64,000 bases of DNA, taken from contig CALMNL010000003.1 of assembly GCA_937868765.1 (NCBI GenBank), forward strand, positions 434,001 through 498,000. Reading direction: 5' to 3'. Positions 1 through 8,710 of this stretch are shown in pieces. Position 1 is the first letter of the stretch. Every line of letters begins with the position of its first letter. The translations under genes were made by a program, and so were the position numbers. Under the pieces are notes generated by a model. It was not told the origin of the DNA, did not search any database, and saw only the letters and a list, made by a program, of their open reading frames with translations. Source of the DNA: an uncultured Desulfatitalea sp. Its GTDB lineage: Bacteria > Desulfobacterota > Desulfobacteria > Desulfobacterales > Desulfosarcinaceae.

Positions 1-2
1 AA

Positions 3-1400
3 TTCTGGTCGGTGCTGGCCGGCCTTGTCAAATTCGGCATCGTGATTTCCATGGTACCTGCGATTTTCGCCGGGCATACCATCGAATTCACCCTTTTCCA
101 TTTTTACCAGGGCATCGACATCAAGTTCCGTGTGGATGCCTTCGGGCTGCTGTTCGCCACCGTCTCTTCGTTTCTGTGGATCGTCACCACCATTTACTCC
201 ATCGGGTACATGCGCGGAAATAATGAGCATGCTCAGACCCGCTACTATGCCTGCTTCGCCATCAGCCTGGCTTCTACCATCGCCGTGGCCTTCAGCGCCA
301 ACCTGGTGACCCTATTTTTTTTTTACGAGGCTCTGAGTCTGGCCACTGTGCCCCTGGTCGGGCATAAGGAAACCCCCGAAGCCCAGGAGGGCGCCCGTAA
401 GTACTTTCTCTATCTGGTCGGCCTTTCCAAAACCCTTTTGCTGGCAGGCGTCATCATCGTATACACCGTAGCCGGCACCACCGATTTCGTACCCGGCGGC
501 CTGCTGAAAAACGCACCGGCCTCCACGCTCCTTTTCGTCACCTTCTTCCTCTTCATGTTTGGTTTCGCCAAGGGCGCCGTCATGCCGGTGCACAACTGGC
601 TGCCGTCGGCCATGGTGGCGCCCACTCCGGTGAGTGCGCTCCTGCATGCGGTGGCGGTTGTCAAGGTCGGCGTCTTCTCGATCCTGCGGGTAGTGTTCCA
701 CACCTACGGCGTCGATGCCATGAGCCAAATGCATATCGGAACCACCGCTTCCTACATCGCATGCTTCACGATCATATTCGGCTCGATCGTCGCCCTAACC
801 AAAGATAACTTGAAGGCACGGCTGGCTTACTCCACGGTCAGTCAGCTTTCATATGTGATCCTGGGCGCGGTGCTGCTGACGCCGCTGGGCATGACCGGCG
901 GCATCGTTCACATCGCCAACCACGCCTTTTCCAAGATCACCCTGTTCTTCTGCGCCGGATCGCTTTACACATCTGCTCACAAGACCGAAATCAGCCAACT
1001 CTCCGGCATCGGCAAGAAGATGCCGCTGACCATGGCGGCCTTTTTCATCGGCTCCTTGAGCATGATCGGCGTGCCGCCCGCCGCAGGCTTCGTCACCAAA
1101 TGGTATCTGGCCTTGGGTTCCATCCAGGCCCATCAGATACCAATCCTGATGGTCCTACTGGCCAGCACGGTGCTCAATGCGGCCTATTTCCTGCCCGTTA
1201 CCTACAAGGCCTTCTTTCAAAAGGAAGACAACCCAGGTCACGGCCATGGCAATCCCCATGGCGACGGTCACGGGCATCAGGGCGAACCACGTGAGATCCC
1301 AATGGTCGCAGGTCCGCTGTTGCTGACCGCCATCATCTCGCTGGCTATCGGCATTTTCCCCAATTACTTCTTGAACCTGGCCCAGGAGGTATTGCGATGA
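3..1400 (+). CDS. Proton-conducting antiporter-like membrane subunit (complex I / Mrp type), 5'-truncated by window edge
   Basis: Membrane subunit of the family shared by NuoL/M/N and Mrp antiporter subunits, expected to move H+ or Na+ in a complex I-type enzyme. The frame is open to the first base, so the true start lies upstream; the first in-window candidate is a GTG at 12. About a dozen hydrophobic segments are visible. The expected ion-path residues are present: a Glu in FFFYEALSLATVPLV, a Lys in GFAKGAVMPVHNWLP, a Lys in HAVAVVKVGVF and a Lys in NHAFSKITLFF. A His/Gly-rich loop (NPGHGHGNPHGDGHGH) near residues 405-420 is unusual and could bind metal. The stop overlaps the next start (ATGA), so the genes are translationally coupled. 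Family is secure; exact subunit identity is not. Confidence 0.85.
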   Translation, partial: FWSVLAGLVKFGIVISMVPAIFAGHTIEFTLFHFYQGIDIKFRVDAFGLLFATVSSFLWIVTTIYSIGYMRGNNEHAQTRYYACFAISLASTIAVAFSANLVTLFFFYEALSLATVPLVGHKETPEAQEGARKYFLYLVGLSKTLLLAGVIIVYTVAGTTDFVPGGLLKNAPASTLLFVTFFLFMFGFAKGAVMPVHNWLPSAMVAPTPVSALLHAVAVVKVGVFSILRVVFHTYGVDAMSQMHIGTTASYIACFTIIFGSIVALTKDNLKARLAYSTVSQLSYVILGAVLLTPLGMTGGIVHIANHAFSKITLFFCAGSLYTSAHKTEISQLSGIGKKMPLTMAAFFIGSLSMIGVPPAAGFVTKWYLALGSIQAHQIPILMVLLASTVLNAAYFLPVTYKAFFQKEDNPGHGHGNPHGDGHGHQGEPREIPMVAGPLLLTAIISLAIGIFPNYFLNLAQEVLR

Positions 1401-1651
1401 TCAAACGCATGGTCCTCTATATCGGCAACCCCGAAAATTCCAGACAGCTGAAAAGGATTGGGTATGTCATGCTGTTGATCACGGTGGTGGCCGACTTTTT
1501 CGTCGAACGGCATCACGCCCACTATATCTGGGACAAAATCCCCGGCTGGGGGGCGTTTTACGGGTTTGTTTCCTGTGTGGTGATCATTCTGGTTTCCAAG
1601 TTCATCGGCCACCAGGGAGGCATCATGAAGAAAGAGGATTACTATGACTGA
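1397..1651 (+). CDS. Small membrane protein of the complex I-like operon
   Basis: An 84-residue protein with two hydrophobic segments (about residues 22-37 and 52-68) and a charged C-terminus ending KKEDYYD. It begins inside the stop of the preceding antiporter-like gene (ATGA overlap) and its last codons overlap the start of the next one. It is therefore co-translated with the complex I-like subunits and may be an accessory or assembly subunit. I recognise no named domain. The function is inferred only from its tight packing between two membrane subunits. Confidence 0.7.
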   Translation: MIKRMVLYIGNPENSRQLKRIGYVMLLITVVADFFVERHHAHYIWDKIPGWGAFYGFVSCVVIILVSKFIGHQGGIMKKEDYYD

Positions 1652-3410
1652 GTGGTTCCATCCAGCCGTTATTTTCATCCTGGGGGCGTTCCTGGTGCCC
1701 TTCGTGCGCGGCAAGGCGCAGCAGGCTTACATCCTGCTGCTGCCGGCGCTGGCCATCTTCGCGGTGTACCGCATGACGGCCGGAGACTACTGGACCTACT
1801 CGTTCATGGGAAACCAACTGGTCTTCGGCCATGTGGACAAACTGAGCGTCGTTTTCGCCTGGGTGTTCACTATTGCCGCATTCATCGGCATGGTCTATGC
1901 GCTGCACATTAAAGACAGCGGCCAGCACGTAGCGGCATTCCTCTATATCGGCGGCTCCTTGGGGGTCACCTTCGCTGGTGACTACTTCACCCTCTTCGTC
2001 TTCTGGGAGTTGATGGCGTTTGCTTCGGCGTTTCTGGTGTTCGCCAGCCGCAACCAGCAAGCGCTCGCCGCCGGCTTCCGCTACCTGCTGGTGCACATCT
2101 TCGGCGGGGTCTGTCTGTTGGGGGGCATCATCCTGCACGTGATCGCTACGGGTTCCATCGCCGTCGGCATCTTACCCAAGGATGGAAGCCTGGCGTTCTA
2201 CCTGATCATGGTGGGCTTCATCCTCAATGCGGCCGTGCCGCCCCTGCATGCCTGGCTCACGGATGCTTACCCCGAAGGGACGGTTACCGGTGCGGTCTTC
2301 ATGTCGGCCTTTACTACCAAAACAGCGGTCTACGTACTCGTGCGGGTTTTCCCCGGCACGGAAGTGCTGGTTTGGCTGGGTACCATCATGGCCCTCTATG
2401 GCGTCGTGTACGCCGTGCTGGAAAACGACTGCCGGCGCCTGCTGGCCTACCACATCATCAGTCAGGTCGGGTACATGGTGGCCGGCGTGGGCATCGGCAC
2501 GGAGTTATCCCTCAACGGTTCGGTATCCCACGCCTTCGCCCACATCCTTTACAAGGGGTTGTTGTTCATGGGCGCTGGCGCCGTCATCCAGATGACCGGC
2601 CGGCGCAAGCTCACCGAGTTGGGCGGTCTCTACAAGACCATGCCGATCACATTGTGCCTATACATGATCGGCGGCTTTGCCATCTCTGCCTTCCCCCTGT
2701 TCAGCGGATTCGTGACCAAATCCATGGTGGTGTCGGGCGCCGCCGCTGACCACCGGCCGGCCGTGGCCCTGTTGCTGACCATGGCCTCTTCCGGTACCTT
2801 CCTGCACACCGGCTTGAAGCTGCCTTACTACATGTTCTTCGGCAAGGATTCGGGCCTGCGCGCCAAGGAGCCGCCGCTGAACATGTTGATCGGCATGGGA
2901 TTGGCCGCCTTCCTGTGCATCGGCATCGGCGTCATGCCCGGTCCCCTATACCACCTGCTCCCTTTCAATGCACCTTATCATCCGTACACCGGGGACCATG
3001 TGACCAGCGCCCTGGGTATCCTGCTTTTTACCGGTCTGGGATTCTTCATGCTGCTCAAGAAGCTTGATCCCGAGCCCACCATCAGTGTTGACACCGATTG
3101 GTTCTACCGCAAAGGCGCCAAGGTTTTCATGTGGGTTGCCAACAAACCACTGGCGGCTTACGAAGAGTATTTGACCAATATTTACAACCGCTGGTTCAGC
3201 GCCGGTTTCCTGAAGCTCGCCGATTTCTTCAGCCGTATTTTCGACCGGTATGTGGTGGATGGTCTGGTGAACGGCGTGGCCTCCTTTTTCATGGGCTTGT
3301 CAGGAAACCTGCGCCGGGCTCAGACCGGTTTGGTTCGCAGTTACGCGCTTGTGATGCTTGTCGGCAGTATGGCCCTTATTGCTTTTTACCTCATCGCTTA
3401 TCAGATGTAA
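1644..3410 (+). CDS. NuoL/MrpD-like proton-translocating subunit with altered TM7 site
   Basis: A 588-residue antiporter-like subunit. It carries the TM5 Glu (FTLFVFWELMAFASAFLVF). The usual TM7 pattern K-x3-FP-x-H-x-W is instead LNAAVPPLHAWLTDAYPE, so the conserved Lys position is Asn; a Lys remains in the next helix (FTTKTAVYVL). The C-terminal ~120 residues resemble the NuoL extension that forms the lateral helix (VDGLVNGVA, then LRRAQTGLVRSYALVM). This argues that it takes the NuoL position even though the core is MrpD-like. It overlaps the gene before it by 8 nt and nuoM follows after 5 nt. Role in a complex I-type enzyme is inferred from neighbours. Confidence 0.85.
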   Translation: MTEWFHPAVIFILGAFLVPFVRGKAQQAYILLLPALAIFAVYRMTAGDYWTYSFMGNQLVFGHVDKLSVVFAWVFTIAAFIGMVYALHIKDSGQHVAAFLYIGGSLGVTFAGDYFTLFVFWELMAFASAFLVFASRNQQALAAGFRYLLVHIFGGVCLLGGIILHVIATGSIAVGILPKDGSLAFYLIMVGFILNAAVPPLHAWLTDAYPEGTVTGAVFMSAFTTKTAVYVLVRVFPGTEVLVWLGTIMALYGVVYAVLENDCRRLLAYHIISQVGYMVAGVGIGTELSLNGSVSHAFAHILYKGLLFMGAGAVIQMTGRRKLTELGGLYKTMPITLCLYMIGGFAISAFPLFSGFVTKSMVVSGAAADHRPAVALLLTMASSGTFLHTGLKLPYYMFFGKDSGLRAKEPPLNMLIGMGLAAFLCIGIGVMPGPLYHLLPFNAPYHPYTGDHVTSALGILLFTGLGFFMLLKKLDPEPTISVDTDWFYRKGAKVFMWVANKPLAAYEEYLTNIYNRWFSAGFLKLADFFSRIFDRYVVDGLVNGVASFFMGLSGNLRRAQTGLVRSYALVMLVGSMALIAFYLIAYQM

Positions 3411-3415
3411 CGACT

Positions 3416-4957
3416 ATGAACATTGCGCAAATACCGATCTTGTCCATCACCACCTACCTGCCCCTGGCAGGCATCGTGCTGATCTGCTGCATGAGCGGCA
3501 AGCGCCACGATCTTATCCGCTGGACCGCCTTTCTCACGACCGTGGCCACTTTCGTCGTTTCGCTGCCGATCTACTTCGGCTTCGACGCGAGCACCTGGCA
3601 GATGCAGTTCGTTGAGAACGTTCCCTGGATAGAACGCTTCGGCATCAACTACCATATGGGTGTCGACGGCATCAGCATGCTGCTGGTCATGCTTACGACC
3701 TTTCTTTCCGCATTGGCGGTCCTCTCCACTTGGAGCGCCGTTAAAGAAAGCGTAAAGGCGTACATGATCTCTCTGCTTCTCCTGGAAGTCGGCATGCTGG
3801 GCGTTTTTTGCGCCCTGGATTTCTTCCTCTTCTATGTTTTCTGGGAAGTGATGCTGATCCCGATGTATTTTATCATCGGTATCTGGGGTGGACCGCGTCG
3901 GATCTATGCAGCCGTCAAGTTCTTCATCTACACCATGAGCGGATCGGTGCTCATGCTGGTGGCCATTTTGAGCCTCTACTTCATGATGCACAAGGCAACC
4001 GGACAATACACCTTCGACATTTTGAAGTACCATGAGCTCAACCTGCCGGCCGGCACCCAGTTCTGGATGTTCCTGGCCTTCTTCCTGGCTTTTGCCATCA
4101 AGGTGCCCATGTTCCCGTTCCACACATGGTTGCCCGACGCCCACGTGGAAGCGCCCACGGCCGGCTCCGTGATCCTGGCCGGTGTGCTCCTGAAGATGGG
4201 TACTTACGGTTTCCTGCGCTTCAACCTGCCCATGTTCCCCCAGGCCACGATCCAATTCGTGCCGTTCATTTTCTGCCTGGCGGTGATCGGCATCGTTTAT
4301 GGCGCTTTCGTCTCCCTGGCCCAGGACGACATCAAAAAGATGGTGGCCTACTCCAGCGTGAGCCACCTGGGGTATGTCATGTTGGGCATGTTTGCCCTCA
4401 ACGTGGAAGGCATCGAAGGCAGCACGATCCAGATGATCAACCACGGATTGAGCACCGGCGCGCTCTTCCTCATCGTCGGCATGCTTTATGAGCGGCGGCA
4501 CACCCGCCTCATATCGGAATACGGCGGGCTGATGAAAGTGATGCCGCTTTTCGCCACACTGTTTCTGGTCGTCTGCTTTTCATCCATCGGCGTGCCCGGG
4601 CTCAACGGCTTCATCGGCGAATTGCTGATCCTCATCGGCGCCTTCAAGGCCAGCGTGCCCTTCGCGTCGGTGGCCATGCTGGGGCTCCTGCTGGGAGCGG
4701 TTTATCTATTATGGATGTACAAACGGGTCATGTACGGACCGATCACCAATGAAGAGAACAGGCACCTCAAGGACATGACCGTCCGGGAGATCGCCTACCT
4801 GGTCCCGATTTTGGTATTTATCGTTTGGATCGGAGTCGCTCCGAAGACGTTCTTGAACAAGATGCACACCACGGTAGCGCATCTGATCGAACAGGTCAAC
4901 GCCGATAAAACCCTAGCAAAGACGACGGATTATGCAACTGACCATACCAATAATTAA
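3416..4957 (+). CDS. nuoM: NADH-quinone oxidoreductase subunit M
   Basis: A 513-residue NuoM homologue, one of the proton-pumping antiporter-like subunits of complex I in the inner membrane. Hallmarks are the TM5 Glu in FYVFWEVMLIPMYFIIGIWGG, the TM7 Lys in AIKVPMFPFHTWLPDAH, the Lys in AGVLLKMGTYGFLR, and the QDDIKKMVAYSSVSHLGYVMLG segment. Length is normal for NuoM. The open frame runs further upstream, but the ATG 5 nt after the previous stop is chosen because it begins the conserved N-terminal hydrophobic helix. The 3' end overlaps nuoN by 26 nt. Confidence 0.95.
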   Translation: MNIAQIPILSITTYLPLAGIVLICCMSGKRHDLIRWTAFLTTVATFVVSLPIYFGFDASTWQMQFVENVPWIERFGINYHMGVDGISMLLVMLTTFLSALAVLSTWSAVKESVKAYMISLLLLEVGMLGVFCALDFFLFYVFWEVMLIPMYFIIGIWGGPRRIYAAVKFFIYTMSGSVLMLVAILSLYFMMHKATGQYTFDILKYHELNLPAGTQFWMFLAFFLAFAIKVPMFPFHTWLPDAHVEAPTAGSVILAGVLLKMGTYGFLRFNLPMFPQATIQFVPFIFCLAVIGIVYGAFVSLAQDDIKKMVAYSSVSHLGYVMLGMFALNVEGIEGSTIQMINHGLSTGALFLIVGMLYERRHTRLISEYGGLMKVMPLFATLFLVVCFSSIGVPGLNGFIGELLILIGAFKASVPFASVAMLGLLLGAVYLLWMYKRVMYGPITNEENRHLKDMTVREIAYLVPILVFIVWIGVAPKTFLNKMHTTVAHLIEQVNADKTLAKTTDYATDHTNN

Positions 4958-6416
4958 TTTCAGCGCGTTCTACTCCGAAATCGTGATCTGTGCTTTTGCG
5001 CTCGTGATTCTCATGGCCCAGGTGCTGGCCAAGCCCAGCCAAAATAGTTTGGGCTACGTCGCTTTTATTGGCGTCCTGATTGCACTGGTCATCAATGTTT
5101 ATGTCCCGTCGGCCATGGGAACCCAAGCGGTCGAAAGCACATTCAGCGGGTTATGGGTATTGGATAACTACAGCCGCTTTTTCAAGCTGATCTTTCTGGT
5201 CGGCACCGGCCTCACCATCCTGATATCGATCAAGTACATCAAGCAGGAAGCCATGCCCCCCGGCGAATACTACGCCATGCTGCTGATGGCCACCCTGGGC
5301 ATGATGATCATGGCCAGCGGTGCCGATTTGATGCCCATCTTCCTGGGCATCGAACTGATGTCCATCTCGCTTTACGTGCTCACCGGATATGCCCGCACGC
5401 GCTTGATTTCCAACGAAGCAGCCTTGAAATACTTCCTGCTCGGCTCTTTCGCCACCGGGTTTTTGTTATACGGCATAGCCCTGCTGTACGGCGCCACCGG
5501 CACCACGCGCATCCAGGGCATTTTCGCCTTCATCTCCCAGAACACCAACAACCATCACATCATCCTGATCGGCATGGCCCTGCTGGTGATCGGCTTCGGC
5601 TTCAAACTGGCCGCGGTTCCCTTCCACATGTGGACCCCGGATGTTTATGAAGGCGCGCCGGCACCCATCACCGCTTTCATGTCGGCCGGGCCCAAGGCCG
5701 CCGCTTTCGCCGCCTTCCTGCGCGTCTTCCTGGAAGCCCTGCCGGCCATGCACGATCAATGGGTGATGATCCTGTGGTGGCTCGCGGTGCTGACCATGAG
5801 CGTGGGCAATATCATTGCCCTGGTTCAGGACAATATCAAGCGCATGCTGGCCTACTCCAGCATCGCCCATGCCGGCTATGTGCTGGTGGGCTTCGTGGCC
5901 GGCGGACAACTGGGTACCCCCGGCATCCTCTTCTACATGCTGGCCTACACCCTGATGAACATCGGCGCTTTTGCCATCATCACCTACCTCGGCGGGACCA
6001 ACGAAGCGCGCATTACGGTCAAAGATTATGCCGGGCTCGGTTACCAATATCCCATCGCGGCCGTGGCCTTGAGCCTGTTCCTCTTTTCCCTGGCCGGGAT
6101 TCCGCCCACCGCTGGCTTTATGGGCAAGTTCTACCTTTTCAGCGCCGCCATCGATGCCGGTTATCTCGGCCTGGCCATCATCGGCGTGCTTAACAGCGTG
6201 GTGTCGGTCTACTTTTACCTCAAGGTTACCGTATCCTTGTATATGAAGAGTCCCGAAATGCAGAGCACGCCAGGCAATGTTGCTTCCCTGCCGGCGGTCT
6301 TCGCACCGATGTTGATGGTAGCGGTGTTGATCTCCGCATGCGGGGTGCTGGGCCTGGGGATTCTGCCCGAGAAGTATATCACGCTGGTGCAGAGTTCCCA
6401 GTTGATGTTGCCCTGA
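4932..6416 (+). CDS. nuoN: NADH-quinone oxidoreductase subunit N
   Basis: A 494-residue NuoN homologue, the antiporter-like complex I subunit closest to NuoK/NuoJ. It shows the TM5 Glu (IFLGIELMSISLYVLTGYAR), the ALKYFLLGSFATGFLLYG motif, the TM7 Lys (GFGFKLAAVPFHMWTPDVYEGAP) and VQDNIKRMLAYSSIAHAGY, all typical of NuoN. It overlaps the end of nuoM and is the last gene of the operon. A strong hairpin follows 30 nt after the stop. Confidence 0.95.
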   Translation: MQLTIPIINFSAFYSEIVICAFALVILMAQVLAKPSQNSLGYVAFIGVLIALVINVYVPSAMGTQAVESTFSGLWVLDNYSRFFKLIFLVGTGLTILISIKYIKQEAMPPGEYYAMLLMATLGMMIMASGADLMPIFLGIELMSISLYVLTGYARTRLISNEAALKYFLLGSFATGFLLYGIALLYGATGTTRIQGIFAFISQNTNNHHIILIGMALLVIGFGFKLAAVPFHMWTPDVYEGAPAPITAFMSAGPKAAAFAAFLRVFLEALPAMHDQWVMILWWLAVLTMSVGNIIALVQDNIKRMLAYSSIAHAGYVLVGFVAGGQLGTPGILFYMLAYTLMNIGAFAIITYLGGTNEARITVKDYAGLGYQYPIAAVALSLFLFSLAGIPPTAGFMGKFYLFSAAIDAGYLGLAIIGVLNSVVSVYFYLKVTVSLYMKSPEMQSTPGNVASLPAVFAPMLMVAVLISACGVLGLGILPEKYITLVQSSQLMLP

Positions 6417-6447
6417 CGAAATCAGTCCACCGATCCGGTTTTATGTT

Positions 6448-6485
6448 ATCGCGCGAAGCCGACCAACCGGGAGGCTTCGCGCGAT
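6448..6485. terminator. Hairpin between nuoN and kup (convergent)
   Basis: Perfect 13-bp inverted repeat (ATCGCGCGAAGCC at 6448-6460, its complement at 6473-6485) with a 12-nt loop, between two convergent genes. It is followed by TGGTTT on the + strand but has no long T-run, so it may be a bidirectional or Rho-assisted terminator. Confidence 0.6.
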
Positions 6486-6564
6486 TGGTTTCTGGGTGAT
6501 GCCGTCATCGGTGGAAGGATTCGCGGCATAGCAGGACCCGATACGGCTTCCTATCTTCTGCGGT

Positions 6565-8490
6565 TCAGAGTTGAATTTGCGCCCCCAGCTCGACAATCCG
6601 GCTGGGGGGGATTCCAAAGTACGTCGAAGGATTGGCGGCATTGCGCGACAAGAAGGCAAAGAGCGTCTTGCGCCAGCGCATCATGGGCGACCGCCCTGTG
6701 ATCAGAAGGGTCTCGCGCCCTAAATAGAAGGTGGTCTCCAACGGTTTCAGGTCGAACCCATGCCCGGATGCCAGCTCAAGCAGCCTCGGAACATTGGGAG
6801 TCTGCATATAGCCGTAGCGCGCCACCATCCGCACAAACCCCATGGGCAACCGCTGGATATCCAAGAGCTCTTCATCCGCCACCAGCGGCACATCCGTGCT
6901 TTCGAGGGTCAATAGAATCACCTGCTCATGCAGCATCTGATTGTGCTTGATGTGATGCAACAAGGTAAAAGGGGTACCTTCGGGTGAAATGGTCAAAAAG
7001 ACCGCTGCGCCCTTGACTCTGGCTACGGTGCGTTTCTGCAAATCAGCGAGGAATTCATCCAAAGGGAACAAGCCGGAAAGCAGATGCCGCTTGACCTCGG
7101 CACGTCCCTTGATCCATGAGGTAAATATGGTTGCAATCACGCCCGCCACGACCAGGGTGATCCATCCGCCATCGAATATTTTAAATAGATTGGCGGCAAA
7201 ATAGGTCAAATCAAAGATCATGAAAAGCGCCACCGGCGGCAGCACTTTCCACAGTGGCCGCCGCCATACCCAAAGCGCAACAGCCATATACAAAAGTGAG
7301 GTCAATGCCATGGTGGCGGTCACGGCCAGGCCGTACGCACCGGCCAGTCGGCTGGAGGCCCCGAAAGAGAGTACCAGCACCAGACAGGCAACCATGAGGC
7401 CGAAGTTCACACTGGGAATATAGATCTGCCCTTTGATCTGGGCAGAGGTATGAACGATGCGCATCCGCGGACAGAATCCAAGCTGGATGGCTTGTTGGGT
7501 CAAGGAGAAGACCCCTGATATCAACGCCTGGGATGCAATCACTGTTGCCATGGTCGAAAGCAGTACCATCGGATAGAGCAGGTCAGAGGGAATCAAGCCG
7601 TAGAAGGGATGGGCGCTGGCATCCGGATGGTCAAGCAGCAGGGCGCACTGGCCGAAGTAGTTGAGCAGCAGGGCAGGGCAAGCAAGCCCGAACCAGGTCA
7701 TTTGAATCGCCCGACGACCGAAGTGCCCCAGATCAGCATATAGAGCTTCGCCGCCGGTGATGCACAACACCACCGAACCCAGCACCACGATACCGTGCAA
7801 GTGGTTGGCTTGGAAAAAGCGCCAGGCATAGATCGGGTTGAGAGAGAACAGGATATGAGGGCTTCGTACCACCTCCCAAGTGCCTGCAACCGCGATGGCC
7901 AGAAACCACAATACCATCACTGCCCCGAAGATCCTTCCAATGCCGCCGGTGCCATGCTTCTGAACGGCAAACAGCGCCACAAGCACCATACAAGTCAAAG
8001 GCACGACCCACGCCGAGGCGGCCTGAGCGGCCACTTCCAGTCCTTCGATGGCGGACAACACGGATATGGAGGGCGTGATGATGCCGTCCCCATATAGCAA
8101 GGCTGCGCCGATCAAAGCGGCCAGGACGACCATGCTGCGCACCCTGGGAGAGGGTTGTCTGGTCGCACCAAGAATCAAGCCCAACAGCGCAAAAACGCCC
8201 CCTTCCCCCCTGTTGTCGGCCTTGAGGATCAAACCGACGTACTTGATGCTCACCACGATGGTCAGGGACCAGAAGATCAGCGATGCCACGCCCAGGATAT
8301 TGACCAGGTTGAGAGCCACGGCATGCTGGCCTTTGAAACATTCGCGAACGGCATAAAGCGGGCTGGTGCCGATGTCGCCATAAACAACGCCCAGGGCGGC
8401 CAGGGTGAGGGGCATCCAATGGCCAAAGGATTGCGCACGGATGGGATCGCACGGGGCCTCTGCCCCTGCGGATGCACGGGATTCCAACAT
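6565..8490 (-). CDS. kup: Potassium uptake transporter Kup
   Basis: A 641-residue KUP/HAK/KT-family K+ importer, a proton-coupled multi-pass inner-membrane protein. The family signature GDIGTSPLYAV is at residues 38-48, followed by about 12 hydrophobic segments. A C-terminal soluble part of ~150 residues ends with the typical FYLGRETL and MMRWRKTLFAFLSRNA segments, so the length is full. It is a single gene convergent with nuoN. The 5' leader of roughly 180 nt contains a c-di-AMP riboswitch, so expression is expected to fall when c-di-AMP (a reporter of high K+) is abundant. The SD is weak (GTAGGTC), consistent with leader-controlled expression. Confidence 0.95.
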   Translation of the reverse strand: MLESRASAGAEAPCDPIRAQSFGHWMPLTLAALGVVYGDIGTSPLYAVRECFKGQHAVALNLVNILGVASLIFWSLTIVVSIKYVGLILKADNRGEGGVFALLGLILGATRQPSPRVRSMVVLAALIGAALLYGDGIITPSISVLSAIEGLEVAAQAASAWVVPLTCMVLVALFAVQKHGTGGIGRIFGAVMVLWFLAIAVAGTWEVVRSPHILFSLNPIYAWRFFQANHLHGIVVLGSVVLCITGGEALYADLGHFGRRAIQMTWFGLACPALLLNYFGQCALLLDHPDASAHPFYGLIPSDLLYPMVLLSTMATVIASQALISGVFSLTQQAIQLGFCPRMRIVHTSAQIKGQIYIPSVNFGLMVACLVLVLSFGASSRLAGAYGLAVTATMALTSLLYMAVALWVWRRPLWKVLPPVALFMIFDLTYFAANLFKIFDGGWITLVVAGVIATIFTSWIKGRAEVKRHLLSGLFPLDEFLADLQKRTVARVKGAAVFLTISPEGTPFTLLHHIKHNQMLHEQVILLTLESTDVPLVADEELLDIQRLPMGFVRMVARYGYMQTPNVPRLLELASGHGFDLKPLETTFYLGRETLLITGRSPMMRWRKTLFAFLSRNAANPSTYFGIPPSRIVELGAQIQL

Positions 8491-8544
8491 AGCGATGACC
8501 TACGGGCAGGAGCTTTCGGCCGAAGGTTCTTCCGGTCTTCGCCG

Positions 8545-8675
8545 GTGGTTCTCCTCATCAACGCCTGCGAGGTTAGCTGACGGGATAGGGCTGAAGAGGT
8601 TGCCCTTCGCCATGATGACGATTCTCCCCGTGTTCTTGGCTCCCCCGCCCCCTGAGCCATCAGGGATTCGGCATT
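8545..8675 (-). promoter_or_regulatory. c-di-AMP riboswitch (ydaO/yuaA class) in the kup leader
   Basis: Read on the minus strand, the leader holds the conserved ydaO elements in order: GCCGAATCC (8672-8664), GGCGGGGGAGCCAA, GGGGAGAATC, GAAGGGC ... GCCCTATCCC, and the diagnostic GTCAGCTAACCTCGCAGGCG (8581-8562) followed by TGATGAGGAGAA. These match the known aptamer, where the CCGUCAGCUAACCUCG block is nearly invariant. Known members of the class turn K+ transporter genes off on c-di-AMP binding. Two small GC hairpins (CCGG-CGAAGA-CCGG and TTCGGCCGAA) between the aptamer and the kup start could be part of the expression platform. No U-tract terminator is evident, so control may be translational. 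Confidence 0.9.
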
Positions 8676-8679
8676 CGTT

Positions 8680-8708
8680 CTAATAGTGACCCCTCATAGA
8701 GATGTCAA
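8680..8708 (-). promoter_or_regulatory. Sigma70-type promoter for kup
   Basis: On the minus strand, TTGACA (8708-8703), a 17-nt spacer and TATTAG (8685-8680). It lies just upstream of the riboswitch aptamer, placing the transcript start near 8673 and giving a leader that contains the whole aptamer. Confidence 0.75.
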
Positions 8709-8710
8709 TA

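Noticed and set aside
3401-4501. 366-codon open frame on the minus strand
   Set aside because: Lies wholly antisense to nuoM, has His/Gln/Asp-rich composition typical of the reverse of GC-rich membrane genes, and no domain.
8277-8660. 127-codon minus-strand open frame through the kup leader
   Set aside because: It overlaps the riboswitch and the start of kup in another frame and has no recognisable sequence. The conserved RNA explains this region better.
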